DNA of 64,000 nucleotides from Actinoallomurus sp963823735 (GTDB lineage Bacteria; Actinomycetota; Actinomycetes; Streptosporangiales; Streptosporangiaceae), in NCBI GenBank assembly GCA_963823735.1, contig CAWGMO010000002.1, positions 2,108,001-2,172,000 of the forward strand. Reading direction: 5' to 3'. The first letter of the stretch is position 1; every line of letters begins with the position of its first letter. This document shows positions 17,006 to 25,493 of this stretch, one piece after another. The notes beneath the pieces were generated by a model. The model was not told where the DNA came from. It saw only the letters and a list, made by a program, of their open reading frames with translations, and did no database searches. Both the position numbers and the translations under genes were made by a program.

Positions 17006-18019
17006 GTGATCGATGTGGAGTTGCGCGATCCGCTCCGCGACCCGGAGCCGGAAGGCTGGACCGACTTCCGCAGCCGGGAGAACCTCCCCGCCACCTGGGA
17101 CTACCAGGTCCTCCGCCACGCGTCGGGCTCCTGGTCCCCGGTCGCACTCGCCGTCTTCCGCGACGAGGGGAAGATCGTGGGCGCGGTGGCGTCGCTGTTC
17201 CGCGGGTTGCGCACCTGGGGGCGGCCTCGCAGGTGGGCCGAGCCGATCGTCGTCGACGTACGCCTCCCCGGCGACGGTCACGGGCGGCCGACGTGGCACT
17301 TCTCCGCGGACGTCCCGCCGGAGGGCCGGCGTGACCTGATGCGGGCGTTCGAACGCGCCGCCGCGCGCCGGTTCGGATGGGGTTTGGCGGGATTTGCCTA
17401 CCGGAACGTTCCACCCGACGAGGTCGGCCTGCTCACGCGGCGCGGGGCGAGCGTGCGCGACACGGCCGGCGACTCCGACATGGCGCTGACGACCGTGGAC
17501 GCCTGGCTGGGCGGGCTGAAGACCAGCCGCCGCGCCGAGCTGCGGCGACGGCGCAGGAAGCTCGACGCCGACCCGGACCTCACGGTGGCGATCGGCCGCG
17601 CGCGTACGGACGTGGACGCCGCCGGCATGGCGCGGATGATGAACCGCCACGTCGCGGCACGCGACGGGCGGATCGACCGGCGCGCGCCGCTGCCCGCGTC
17701 CTACTTCGCCGCGCTGACCGGCCTCGGCGACGTGTCGACCCTCACCTACACCGCGGCGGACGGGCGGCTGCTCGCCGGCGGGGTCTACCTGCACCATCCC
17801 GTACGGCCCCGGCTGAGCTGGTGGGCGAGCGTCCCGCCCGAGGAGGGCGGGCGCGGGCACCTCTACTACGACAGCTACCTGCGCTACGTCGAGTACGCCG
17901 TCGCGATGGGCGGCGAGGGCCTGTCCGCCGGCAAGGGCACGCTCGGCATCAAGGCCGAGCTGGGCTTCACGGAGAAGCCGATGAAGCTCGTCGTCGTGCC
18001 CCGCTGGGCGCGCGGATGA
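17006..18019 (+). CDS. GNAT/FemAB-like acyltransferase-fold protein 1 of 3
   Basis: 337 residues from GTG 17006, with no clear ribosome site, so possibly leaderless. The N-terminus has the pattern DPLRDPEPEGW...LPATWDY, and the C-terminal motif is GHLYYDSYLRYVEYAVAMGG...GKGTLGIKAELGF near residues 282-325. The same two patterns occur in the next two genes, so the three are paralogues. The central part (LKTSRRAELRRRRRKL, then a YFAALTGLGDVSTLTY strand) matches the BioF2-like/FemAB-type GNAT fold that transfers aminoacyl or acyl groups onto cell-envelope precursors. Its stop overlaps the next start (ATGA). The donor and acceptor are unknown. Confidence 0.75.
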   Translation: MIDVELRDPLRDPEPEGWTDFRSRENLPATWDYQVLRHASGSWSPVALAVFRDEGKIVGAVASLFRGLRTWGRPRRWAEPIVVDVRLPGDGHGRPTWHFSADVPPEGRRDLMRAFERAAARRFGWGLAGFAYRNVPPDEVGLLTRRGASVRDTAGDSDMALTTVDAWLGGLKTSRRAELRRRRRKLDADPDLTVAIGRARTDVDAAGMARMMNRHVAARDGRIDRRAPLPASYFAALTGLGDVSTLTYTAADGRLLAGGVYLHHPVRPRLSWWASVPPEEGGRGHLYYDSYLRYVEYAVAMGGEGLSAGKGTLGIKAELGFTEKPMKLVVVPRWARG

Positions 18020-19023
18020 GCGTCGACCTGGAGGTCCTCGACCCTCGGCACGATCCCGAGCCGCCGTACTGGCGCGACCTGACGGCCGCCGCCGGGCGCC
18101 GGGCCGTGTGGTCCTACGAGCAACTGCGCGTGGCCGCCTGGACCGGGCGGTTCCCAACACGGTTGACGGTGCTGCACGCCGACGGCGAGCCGGTCGGCGC
18201 GGTGTGCGCGGCGCTGCTCGGGCTGCCCGCGCGCGGCGGGTCGTACGCCCCGGCGACCGGCGGGCCGCGCGCGGGCGTGCTGCACGTCGCGCTGCCCGGC
18301 ACCAACGCCGAGCGCGGCTGGTGGTTCACCGGGGCCCCGGACGACGAGGACCGGCGCGGCCTGCTGACCGCCTACTCCTCCCTCATGCGCCGGCGGCTCG
18401 GCCGCAGGTGGCGCGGCGTCGTGTGGCGGCAGGCGCGGACGTCCGACCTGCGCGCCGTGCCGGGTCGGCTGCGGCTCGTACGCCCGGTGTACCCGGTGGC
18501 GCGGCTGCGCGTCGCGTGGCCGACCGCCGACGGCTGGTACGACTCGCTGCGGCGCGGGCGCGCCGATGACCTGCGGCGCCAGCTACGCGCCGTCGCGGCG
18601 GCTCCCGGCCTGTCGGCCTCTCTCGGGCCCGCGCGCGACCTGGTCACGGCGACCGAGGTGGCGCTGCTGCGGCGGGAGAACGAGCTGAAGTACGACGCCG
18701 CTCCCCTGTCGCTGCCCTACATCGAAGGCCTGCTGCGGCACGAGGACACCGTGGCGGTCGCCTACCGCGACCGTGACCGGCGGCTGCTGGCCGTCGGCCT
18801 GGTGCTGGACCATCCGGCCTGGCCGCTGTACATGACGTGGGGCGCGCTGCCGGTACGGCGGGGCGGGCTGCGCCACCTCTACTTCGACGGGATCGCGCGC
18901 GTGGTCGGCTGGGCGGCCGCGAACGGCAAGGCGGGGCTGGTACTCGGCAAGGGCAAGCCGGAGCTGAAGAGCGATCTCGGCGCGGAGCTGCTCCCGGCGT
19001 ACGCCATCGCCGTGGCGCACTGA
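18016..19023 (+). CDS. GNAT/FemAB-like acyltransferase-fold protein 2 of 3
   Basis: 335 residues starting MSVDLEVLDPRHDPEPPYW, with the start overlapping the previous stop by four bases (ATGA). It repeats the architecture of its neighbour: an N-terminal GNAT-like half ending near SLMRRRLGRRWRG, a basic linker (SLRRGRADDLRRQL) and a C-terminal half with the motif HLYFDGIARVVGWAAANG...GKGKPELKSDLGAE near residues 287-325. Divergence from gene 1 is high outside these motifs, so the duplication is old or the copies are specialised. Coupled translation suggests fixed stoichiometry or sequential action, as with FemX-FemA-FemB. This comparison is inference. Confidence 0.75.
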   Translation: MSVDLEVLDPRHDPEPPYWRDLTAAAGRRAVWSYEQLRVAAWTGRFPTRLTVLHADGEPVGAVCAALLGLPARGGSYAPATGGPRAGVLHVALPGTNAERGWWFTGAPDDEDRRGLLTAYSSLMRRRLGRRWRGVVWRQARTSDLRAVPGRLRLVRPVYPVARLRVAWPTADGWYDSLRRGRADDLRRQLRAVAAAPGLSASLGPARDLVTATEVALLRRENELKYDAAPLSLPYIEGLLRHEDTVAVAYRDRDRRLLAVGLVLDHPAWPLYMTWGALPVRRGGLRHLYFDGIARVVGWAAANGKAGLVLGKGKPELKSDLGAELLPAYAIAVAH

Positions 19024-19029
19024 GGAGAC

Positions 19030-20034
19030 ATGGTGTTCGAGGCCGTCATCGTCGACCCGCTGCGCGAGCCGCTGCCGCCGGCCTGGGCGGACCTGGTCAA
19101 GGACGCGGAGCTTCCGGTGCTGTGGGACCCGGGGCTGCTGGAGTCGCTGGCCTGGTTCTCCCGGCATCCGTCGCTGATGGCCGTGGTGACCGACGGCGGG
19201 CGGCCGTGCGCGCTGTTCTGCGCGCGGCACCGTGGCCCGCTGCCGCCGAGGAGGTTCGGCGACCCCGCCGGGCGCCGGCTGCCGGGCATCGTCGAGTGCC
19301 ACCTGCTGCCGTTCGTGACCACGCCGGGCTTCGCGTTCCACCCTGAGCTGGACGTCGCCGGGCGCGCCGCCTCGGTCAAGGCGTTCGAGCGCGCGGTCGC
19401 CGCACGCCTCGGGCCGCGCTGCGCCGGGTTCGTCTACCGCCAGGTCACCGAGGAGGAACGCCCGGTCTTCGCCGGGCGGATCATCCGCGCGGGCCAGCCC
19501 GACGCCGTGATCGACAACCGGTGGGGCAGCGTCGAGGAGTACCTGGGCGACCTGCCGCGCCGCGACCGCAAGCGGCTCCAGCGCCTCGACCGGATGATGC
19601 GGGACGACACCGAGGTCGTACGGGCCGTCGAGGCCTCCATCGACGGCGTCGAGGCGAGCCGGCTGTTCAACGTCGTGCAGTACCGTCACCCGCCGCGCTT
19701 CGCGACTCCCGTGCCGGTGCCGCCGCTCTACTACGACCTGATGTCCGGCCGGTCGGGAGTCAGCTACTACACGTACCGCACGCCGGAGAGCGACCTGATC
19801 GCGTACGGCCTGCTCGTGGACGACGGGCGCACCCTGCGCTGTCACGGCTGGGGAACCCTCGACCAGGCCGACGGCGGTCGGCCCCACCTGTACTTCGACC
19901 ACTTCCTCCGGCAGGTCTACCACCTCATCGACGAGGGACGGGATCAGATGATCATGGGCAAGTCGATGTTCGACATCAAGCGCAGGTTCGGGGCCCGCCT
20001 GGCGCCGCTGTACGCGGTCGCGACGCTGCGGTGA
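19030..20034 (+). CDS. GNAT/FemAB-like acyltransferase-fold protein 3 of 3
   Basis: 334 residues starting MVFEAVIVDPLREPLPPAW, with GAGGAGAC directly upstream. It shares the family N-terminal pattern and the C-terminal motif HLYFDHFLRQVYHLIDEG...GKSMFDIKRRFGA (about residues 287-325). Between them lie a basic helix (LPRRDRKRLQRLDRMM) and the strand SGVSYYTYRTPESDLIAYGL. It is the third paralogue in a row, and its TGA overlaps the GTG of the next gene. The GK in the final motif, where the other two have GKG, is a small difference. It likely modifies the same polymer or lipid as its siblings. Confidence 0.75.
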   Translation: MVFEAVIVDPLREPLPPAWADLVKDAELPVLWDPGLLESLAWFSRHPSLMAVVTDGGRPCALFCARHRGPLPPRRFGDPAGRRLPGIVECHLLPFVTTPGFAFHPELDVAGRAASVKAFERAVAARLGPRCAGFVYRQVTEEERPVFAGRIIRAGQPDAVIDNRWGSVEEYLGDLPRRDRKRLQRLDRMMRDDTEVVRAVEASIDGVEASRLFNVVQYRHPPRFATPVPVPPLYYDLMSGRSGVSYYTYRTPESDLIAYGLLVDDGRTLRCHGWGTLDQADGGRPHLYFDHFLRQVYHLIDEGRDQMIMGKSMFDIKRRFGARLAPLYAVATLR

Positions 20035-20897
20035 GCGCGGCTCCCGCAGGCGGCCTCCCCGCCGAGACCCACGAGGCCGCGATCGCCGAGGCCGCCTGCG
20101 CGCAGTGCGGCCGTCCCGGACCCGACGTCATCCGGCTCACGCGCCGGACGGTCCGTTTCTCCTGCCGTACGTGCGGGGCCGTGGTCAGCGCTCGTACGGC
20201 CGACGTGGCGGCCGGGCGCGGCCTGTGGAGCCGGGCGCCGCTGACGCCCGAGCCCTCCGAGGAGGACCCGCTCGCCGCGTTCATGCCGGCGCCGATGGTC
20301 CGCTGGCTGCGGGACCGCGACGGCGATCCGTCCGAGGCGCCGGACCGGTCGGCCGTGACGGCCTGGTACAGCGACTACGACCGCGCGGTGCACCAGGCCG
20401 GTGAGTCCGCGACGGCGCGCGGCCGGTTCGAGGGCGTCACCGGCGTGCGCGTGGAGACGCTGCCGGCCAGGCCGCCGGCGTTCGCGAAGGTGATCAGCGC
20501 GCTGAACAGCTCCTTCTACGAGGACCCGGTGGCCGTGGAGAGCCTCGTGGCCGCCGGGTTCGAGCCCGGCGCGACGGCCGAGCGCGTACGGCACGGGCAC
20601 CGGTGGCTCGCGACGGCCGGGCGCTCGTCGACGTGGATCCACCGGGACACCCTCATCGACCCCGGCGCGGAGGCGGTCAAGGCGCTGCTGGAGCCCGGCG
20701 GCCTCGGCGAGGGCCTGCGCGGCCCGCAGGTGCAGGTCTTCTACGCGGCGGTCTTCGGGGTGGCCAAGGGCCCGTCGGCGCGCGGCGTCGTCACCCGGTT
20801 CACGGCGGCGCGCGTGGAGTCCGCGCTCACCTCCTACCTGGAGAGCGGTGAGCGCCCGTTGCGCGCGGTCGTGCTCGCCACGCTGGACGGCGAATGA
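20031..20897 (+). CDS. Zinc-ribbon protein of unknown function
   Basis: 288 residues from GTG 20031, overlapping the previous stop (GTGA). An N-terminal zinc ribbon uses C23-x2-C26 and C45-x2-C48. The remainder is soluble and unrecognised, with VTAWYSDYDRAVHQAGESA, ARPPAFAKVISALNSSFYED and a C-terminal ESALTSYLESGERPLRAVVL. Its stop overlaps the flippase start (ATGA), so it sits in the middle of a strictly coupled operon. It might be a scaffold or a regulatory subunit of the acyltransferases. An enzymatic role cannot be excluded. I do not recognise the family. Confidence 0.6.
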   Translation: MSAAPAGGLPAETHEAAIAEAACAQCGRPGPDVIRLTRRTVRFSCRTCGAVVSARTADVAAGRGLWSRAPLTPEPSEEDPLAAFMPAPMVRWLRDRDGDPSEAPDRSAVTAWYSDYDRAVHQAGESATARGRFEGVTGVRVETLPARPPAFAKVISALNSSFYEDPVAVESLVAAGFEPGATAERVRHGHRWLATAGRSSTWIHRDTLIDPGAEAVKALLEPGGLGEGLRGPQVQVFYAAVFGVAKGPSARGVVTRFTAARVESALTSYLESGERPLRAVVLATLDGE

Positions 20898-22114
20898 CGA
20901 CGATCACGGTGCCGCAGCGGGTCGGCCCGCGCGCGATGCTCTCGCTGATAGCGGGCCGCACCGCGTACCGGATGGCGCTGTACGCGGCGAGCGTGCTCCT
21001 GCTCGCCGCGTGGGGCCGTACGGAGTTCGCGCCGTACGCCGGCGCGATGGGTGCCGCGACCTGGCTGATCACCGTGGTCCAGATGGGCCCGGAGAAGACG
21101 GCGCTGAAGCTGATGCCTCGCGCGCGCCGCACCCAGGGGGACATCGCCGACGGGCTGCGGGTGTTCGGCCTGGTCGCGCCCATCGCGCCGGTGGTCGTGG
21201 CGTTCGCCGTGCTGGCGGCCGCGCCGTCGTCGCACGCCGCGCTGTACGCGGTGGCGGTCGCGCAGAGCATCGCGCTCGGCTCGGTGATGCTGGGCGTCGC
21301 GCTGCACCGGGCGCAGAACCGGCCGCGCATGGACACGCTCACGTTCGTGCTGCTCGCGGCGGGCACCGTGCTCCTGATCACGCTGGCGTTCCGTCCCGGC
21401 ATCTCGCCGGTCACCTATCTCACGGGCCAGCTCGTCCTCACGCTCGGCGCGGTCGTCATGCTGTTGCGCCGTCCGTCCGGGGCTCCGCGTACGGGGCGCC
21501 GGATGCGGCGGCTGCTCGCCGGGACCAGCGTGCTCATGGGCGCCCCCGAGGTGCTGATGACCGCCGGGACGAGCGTGCTCTACATGGAGTTGGCCGCCAG
21601 TGGCCACGCCGGTCAGAGCTCCGAACTGTACGTCGTCCTGCAGGGCTGGGCGCTGATCATCGCCTTCGTGTACCTCGTCCAGAGGGTCCTCCAGCCGCGC
21701 CTGTCGGCGTGGCTCGCTGCCCGCCCGGCGACCGAGGGAGCAAACCGCGCTGTCAAGATGGCGCGCTTCGTGATCATGATGAGCGTCGTCTGGCTCGCCG
21801 GCGCGACCGCGGCCTCGGTATCGCTCGGGAACGACCTGGAACCCCGGCGGCTCACGGTGGCGCTCGCGCTGTTCATCGTGAGCCGCATGCCCATCTACCT
21901 GCTGATGAGCCAGGCGACCTTCGTCCTGGAGAACACCGACGCGACCGGTCTGCGGACCAGCGCGCGCGGAGCCGTCGTGAGCCTTCTCATGGTGGCCACC
22001 GCGGGCGCCGTCCTGACACCTCTCCTCGGCGCTCTCGGTGCGGTGTGCGCACTCGGAGTCAAGGAGCCGGTTCTGGCCCTGAACGCGACGCTACGCCACC
22101 GGGGGAACCGTTGA
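20894..22114 (+). CDS. Flippase-like polytopic membrane protein (Wzx/MOP-type)
   Basis: 406 residues with about 10-12 hydrophobic segments spread over the whole length (MALYAASVLLLAAWG, VFGLVAPIAPVVVAFAVLAA, FVLLAAGTVLLITLAF, LVLTLGAVVMLL, ALIIAFVYLV, VALALFIVSRMPIYLL, VSLLMVATAGAVLTPLLGAL). The arrangement and the basic loops match polysaccharide or lipid-linked oligosaccharide exporters of the MOP superfamily. It is translationally coupled to the zinc-ribbon gene, which suggests that it moves the product built by the acyltransferases across the membrane. A short perfect hairpin lies 33 bases past its stop. A plain permease is the alternative. Confidence 0.7.
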   Translation: MTTITVPQRVGPRAMLSLIAGRTAYRMALYAASVLLLAAWGRTEFAPYAGAMGAATWLITVVQMGPEKTALKLMPRARRTQGDIADGLRVFGLVAPIAPVVVAFAVLAAAPSSHAALYAVAVAQSIALGSVMLGVALHRAQNRPRMDTLTFVLLAAGTVLLITLAFRPGISPVTYLTGQLVLTLGAVVMLLRRPSGAPRTGRRMRRLLAGTSVLMGAPEVLMTAGTSVLYMELAASGHAGQSSELYVVLQGWALIIAFVYLVQRVLQPRLSAWLAARPATEGANRAVKMARFVIMMSVVWLAGATAASVSLGNDLEPRRLTVALALFIVSRMPIYLLMSQATFVLENTDATGLRTSARGAVVSLLMVATAGAVLTPLLGALGAVCALGVKEPVLALNATLRHRGNR

Positions 22115-22146
22115 TCGACTCGTTAAAGGGAGCGCAAAGGCGCCGC

Positions 22147-22174
22147 TGAGAAGACCTTTCGAGGCATCTTCTCA
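22147..22174 (+). terminator. Hairpin after the acyltransferase-flippase operon
   Basis: TGAGAAGA and TCTTCTCA form an 8-bp perfect stem around a 12-base loop, 33 bases after the flippase stop. There is no strong U-tract, so it may be a partial terminator. The 188 bp from here to the glycosyltransferase are relatively AT-rich and probably hold that gene's promoter. Confidence 0.45.
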
Positions 22175-22362
22175 TCCCGCATCCCGGATGCTATGTTCCC
22201 TGCATTCCGGTCAACAATTTCCACATTAGTTGTCCAACGTCGAGCCGAGCCGTGAGTTGCTGGCACGGTTGATGCTGCACGTCGTGGTGCAGAAGGGGTC
22301 GTCGCACAAATGATTACCATAGGTAACTGTCGGCTCTCGCATTGCGTCGAAAAGGTGCCGGC

Positions 22363-23289
22363 ATGAGTGGCCTGACGGTTATCGTGCCCTGTTACAACGA
22401 GGGTGCCCAGGTCGAGACGGCACACCAAGAGATCGCTCGGGCGCTCGGAGATCTGCCGGATCTGGAGATCTTGTTCGTCGACGACGGCAGCACCGACGAT
22501 ACTTTGGACCGAATACACAAAGTCGCCGAGAATGACCAGCGCGTAACTTACCTGTCATTCACAAGAAACTTCGGCCTCGAAGCCGCGCACGCCGCCGGCG
22601 CCCGTTATGCCACAAAGCCGTGGTGCGCACAGATCGACGCCGACCTCCAGGCGCCACCGGAAGAGATCCGCAATCTTCTCGCCAAAGCCGCCGAAGGCTA
22701 CGACGTCGTCTTCGGGGTGCGCCGCGACCGCGATGACCCGCTGATCCGGCGAATCGGCTCGGACGGCATGCAGTGGGTCGCGCGGCGCCTTCTCGGCATC
22801 GAGATCCCGCGCGGCGCGTCGTCGTTCCGCGTCATCCGCACGCCCGTGGCGCGGACCATCGCCGCGATGCGGTACGGCACGCCGTACTTCATGGCGACGG
22901 TGCCCCTGGTCGGGGCCCGCTACGCGCTCGTGCCGACCGAGCACCGGCCGCGTACGGCCGGCGAGTCCAAGTTCCGGGTCAGCCGCCTCGCCGCGTACAG
23001 CTTCGAGCTGTTCTTCACCTACTCCTGGCGGCCGTTCTCGGCGATCTACCTGGCCGCGCTGGCCGGCGCGGTGCTGGCCCTGTGCGGCCTCACCTCCGCC
23101 GGGGTCGCGCTCACGCTGGTCGGCATGGCCGTGCTCGGCCGGTACGTCCAGCGGTTCATGCGCGACCAGCAGCCGAAGCGCCTGTTCTACGTCCGCGAGG
23201 CCAACGTCGAGCTGCGCCCCGAGGACACCATCGACGGGGGCGAGGCCTGGCCGGCCCCGCCGACGGCCCTCCACAAGGTCGCCTCGTGA
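22363..23289 (+). CDS. Family 2 glycosyltransferase with C-terminal membrane anchor
   Basis: 308 residues. The GT-A motifs are VPCYNEG near the start, LFVDDGSTDDT and QIDADLQAPPEE (DxD-type). Later come GASSFRVIRTP and GESKFRVSRL, typical of DPM1/ArnC/GtrB-like polyprenyl-phosphate glycosyltransferases. Two hydrophobic segments near residues 220-265 (AIYLAALAGAVLALCGL, VALTLVGMAVLGRY) form the anchor. It should load a sugar onto undecaprenyl phosphate on the cytoplasmic face. ATG 22363 was preferred over the TTG seven codons earlier because of the AAGGTG site. It is separated from the flippase operon by 248 bp but co-directional with it. Confidence 0.85.
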   Translation: MSGLTVIVPCYNEGAQVETAHQEIARALGDLPDLEILFVDDGSTDDTLDRIHKVAENDQRVTYLSFTRNFGLEAAHAAGARYATKPWCAQIDADLQAPPEEIRNLLAKAAEGYDVVFGVRRDRDDPLIRRIGSDGMQWVARRLLGIEIPRGASSFRVIRTPVARTIAAMRYGTPYFMATVPLVGARYALVPTEHRPRTAGESKFRVSRLAAYSFELFFTYSWRPFSAIYLAALAGAVLALCGLTSAGVALTLVGMAVLGRYVQRFMRDQQPKRLFYVREANVELRPEDTIDGGEAWPAPPTALHKVAS

Positions 23290-23368
23290 CGGGGCGGGGC
23301 GTACGGGCCGTGATTCCAGGCCGGATCAGCCGAAGCGGCCCGCGTACGGGCCTGGCCGGGGAGGACAT

Positions 23369-24601
23369 GTGAACGATCTTCTGATCCTGGGTGCCAGCGA
23401 GGAACAGCTGCCCCTCTATCTGGAGGCGAGACGCCGGGGGATCCGAACGATCGCCGTCGACCAGCGCGCCGACCGGCCCGCGATCCGCGTCGCGGACGAG
23501 TTCCTGCACGTGACGACCCGCGACGCCGACGCGATCAGCACGGCGCTGCGCGGGCGCAGGCCGCGCGGGGTCGTGTCGGCCGCGAGCGACGCGTCGCTGA
23601 TGGCCTGGCACGAGCTGTCCGCGCGCTTCGGCACCCCGTACCTGTACCCGCGCCAGGCCGCCGCGGTGTCGCTCGACAAGGCGGCGTTCCACGCGATGGC
23701 GCGGGACGCCGGCGTCGAGGGCCACGGCTGGGCGCGCGCCGCCGAGCCGACCGACCTCATCGACGCCGCGCGCCGCCTGCGGTTCCCTCTCGTCGTCAAG
23801 CCCAACGACGGGTCGGGCAGCCGCGGGATCAGCCGAGCCGACCGGCCGAGTGAGCTGGGCCGCGCGTTCGCGCACGCCAAGCAGCACTCGCTGGACGGCG
23901 AGGTGATCGCGGAGGAGTACGTCGAGGGCCGCCACCTGGTGGTCGAGCTGTTCCTCCGCGGCGGAGCCCCGCTGTTCGCCGCGGTGATCGAGAAGCAGCT
24001 CATGCCCGGGTCGGAGTTCATGGTCGCCGGGCACGTCTGCCCGGCGTACCCGGACGGCGCCGACCGGCTGGTGGACCTCGTCGTACGCCTCTGCGGCGCG
24101 ATGGGCCTGGTGGACGGGCCCGCCAACTTCGACATCGTCGCGACCCCGGACGGGGAGTTCCGCGTGATCGAGGCCAGCGCGCGCCTCGGCGGGAACGGCA
24201 TCCAGCGCCTGCTCCGCGCCACGTACGGCATCGACAACATCGGCGCGCTGATCTCCCTCGCGATGGGCGAGCCGGTCGACGTCGGCACCCACGGCGTACG
24301 GCCATCGGCCCTGCACCTGCTGTCCTCGCCGCTCGACGAGGAGGGCGAGCTGGCGGACGTCGGCGGGCTCGAGACGGCGCGCGCGATCCCCGGAGTCGTG
24401 AGCGTCGACGTGTTCGCGCGGCCCGGCGACGTCATCCGGCCCTTCACCGAATCCGGCAACAAGCTCGGTCATATGGTGACCAGCGGCGATTCCGTCGCCG
24501 AAGCGATCCGCGTCCGTGATCGCGCACTCCGGACCCTTCAGTTCCTCATCGTCCCCACGCCCATGGCCGCCGCACAAGGAGAACCCGATGCCCACGTCTG
24601 A
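23369..24601 (+). CDS. ATP-grasp ligase
   Basis: 410 residues from GTG, with GGGGAGG five bases upstream. The N-terminal domain is MNDLLILGASEEQLPLYLEA. The ATP-grasp core has PLVVKPNDGSGSRGIS, IAEEYVEGRHLVVELF and the metal-binding strand RVIEASARLGGNGIQRL. The domain organisation fits carbamoyl-phosphate-synthase-like or D-Ala-D-Ala-like ligases that form amide bonds with ATP. Placed between a membrane glycosyltransferase and a membrane protein, it may attach an amino acid or a small acid to the surface product, or make the activated precursor. The stop lies inside the next gene, a 14-base overlap. Confidence 0.8.
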   Translation: MNDLLILGASEEQLPLYLEARRRGIRTIAVDQRADRPAIRVADEFLHVTTRDADAISTALRGRRPRGVVSAASDASLMAWHELSARFGTPYLYPRQAAAVSLDKAAFHAMARDAGVEGHGWARAAEPTDLIDAARRLRFPLVVKPNDGSGSRGISRADRPSELGRAFAHAKQHSLDGEVIAEEYVEGRHLVVELFLRGGAPLFAAVIEKQLMPGSEFMVAGHVCPAYPDGADRLVDLVVRLCGAMGLVDGPANFDIVATPDGEFRVIEASARLGGNGIQRLLRATYGIDNIGALISLAMGEPVDVGTHGVRPSALHLLSSPLDEEGELADVGGLETARAIPGVVSVDVFARPGDVIRPFTESGNKLGHMVTSGDSVAEAIRVRDRALRTLQFLIVPTPMAAAQGEPDAHV

Positions 24602-25334
24602 GCAGACCGTCGAGGCCCCCACCGAGCAGGTGGAGAAGCCCGGCGCTGCCCGGGCGCCGTTCTTTCGCGCCAACGCGACGACCCTCGCCCTGGTCCTCCT
24701 GGCACTGGTCCTCGCGGGAATCATCTGGTCGGCCGTGCCGCACCAGCACAAGATCACTTCTGTCTGGCTGTTCCTGTTCCAGCTCACGCCCTTCATGGCG
24801 GCGGCCGGCGCCATCGCCTGGCTGGACGTCGGCTGGGCGCGGCGGCTGAACATGCACCTGTACCTCGTACCGGCGGCGTTCCTCGCGATGTTCTGTTTCT
24901 TCGTGCCGAGGATCTTCTTCTACGCCGGGCGCGACTCGGACCAGCTCTACTACCACATGCTCACGCTCGTGCCCCTGATCATCCTGTCGCTCTGCCTCTC
25001 GTACCGGCTGGGCGGCGGCACCCGAAACGGCACGCTCCGGCTGGGCGGCGCGCTGCTCCTGCTTCAGCTCTCCGGCCTGGAGGACCTGGCGTACATCAAG
25101 GTCAACCCGCAGACCTCCCCGGCCTTCCAGCACGTGCCGGACGTCTGGACCTGGGCGTACCACATGTCGGTGTTCATCGGTCACGCCCCGACCAAGTACC
25201 AGGCGTACACCTTCATCGCGATCCACGTGATCCTGGCGCTGCTGGTGCTGTTCCTGCCCGGCCGCGTGGTCGCGTCGCTGTGGCGGCGCCGTGGCGGCCC
25301 GGTCGCGGCGGCGGTGGCACCCGCGGAGAGCTGA
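24588..25334 (+). CDS. Polytopic membrane protein of unknown function
   Basis: 248 residues from ATG 24588 (AAGGAG nine bases upstream), overlapping the end of the ATP-grasp gene by 14 bases in another frame. An acidic 30-residue N-terminus precedes about six transmembrane segments (TLALVLLALVLAGIIW, WLFLFQLTPFMAAAGAIA, LVPAAFLAMFCFFVPRIFFY, LVPLIILSLCL, and two more), ending in a basic tail (RRRGG). Between segments 2 and 4 are a DSDQLYYHM loop and a later GLEDLAYIK, which may be functional. I do not recognise the family. The overlap indicates that it works with the ligase. Confidence 0.65.
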   Translation: MPTSEQTVEAPTEQVEKPGAARAPFFRANATTLALVLLALVLAGIIWSAVPHQHKITSVWLFLFQLTPFMAAAGAIAWLDVGWARRLNMHLYLVPAAFLAMFCFFVPRIFFYAGRDSDQLYYHMLTLVPLIILSLCLSYRLGGGTRNGTLRLGGALLLLQLSGLEDLAYIKVNPQTSPAFQHVPDVWTWAYHMSVFIGHAPTKYQAYTFIAIHVILALLVLFLPGRVVASLWRRRGGPVAAAVAPAES

Positions 25335-25400
25335 CTCCTCAGGCGTGCCGGTGGGCGCGGGCCCAGGTCCGCGCCCACCGGCACGTCGCGTTCCGGCTAC

Positions 25401-25417
25401 TTGGACATCCCGTCCAA
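25401..25417. promoter_or_regulatory. Perfect palindromic operator candidate, TTGGAC-N5-GTCCAA
   Basis: TTGGACATCCCGTCCAA has perfect 6-bp arms and lies 77 bp before the TetR start. Its first half also resembles a -35 box. A second, imperfect palindrome (TACAAGC...GCATGTA, 25435-25458, containing the perfect CAAGCAGGCTTG) follows. Both are plausible autoregulatory sites of the adjacent TetR protein. Confidence 0.55.
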
Positions 25418-25493
25418 TTGTGACGGGCGCAACATACAAGCAGGCTTGATTGCATGTAAGTACGCTCCTACCGTCGTAGATGTGTCAGTAAGC

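Noticed and set aside
16121..18160. Minus-strand frame of 679 codons covering the unknown gene and the first acyltransferase gene
   Set aside because: Only the last 272 codons look like protein. The rest is antisense to the GNAT-like gene and low in coding character.
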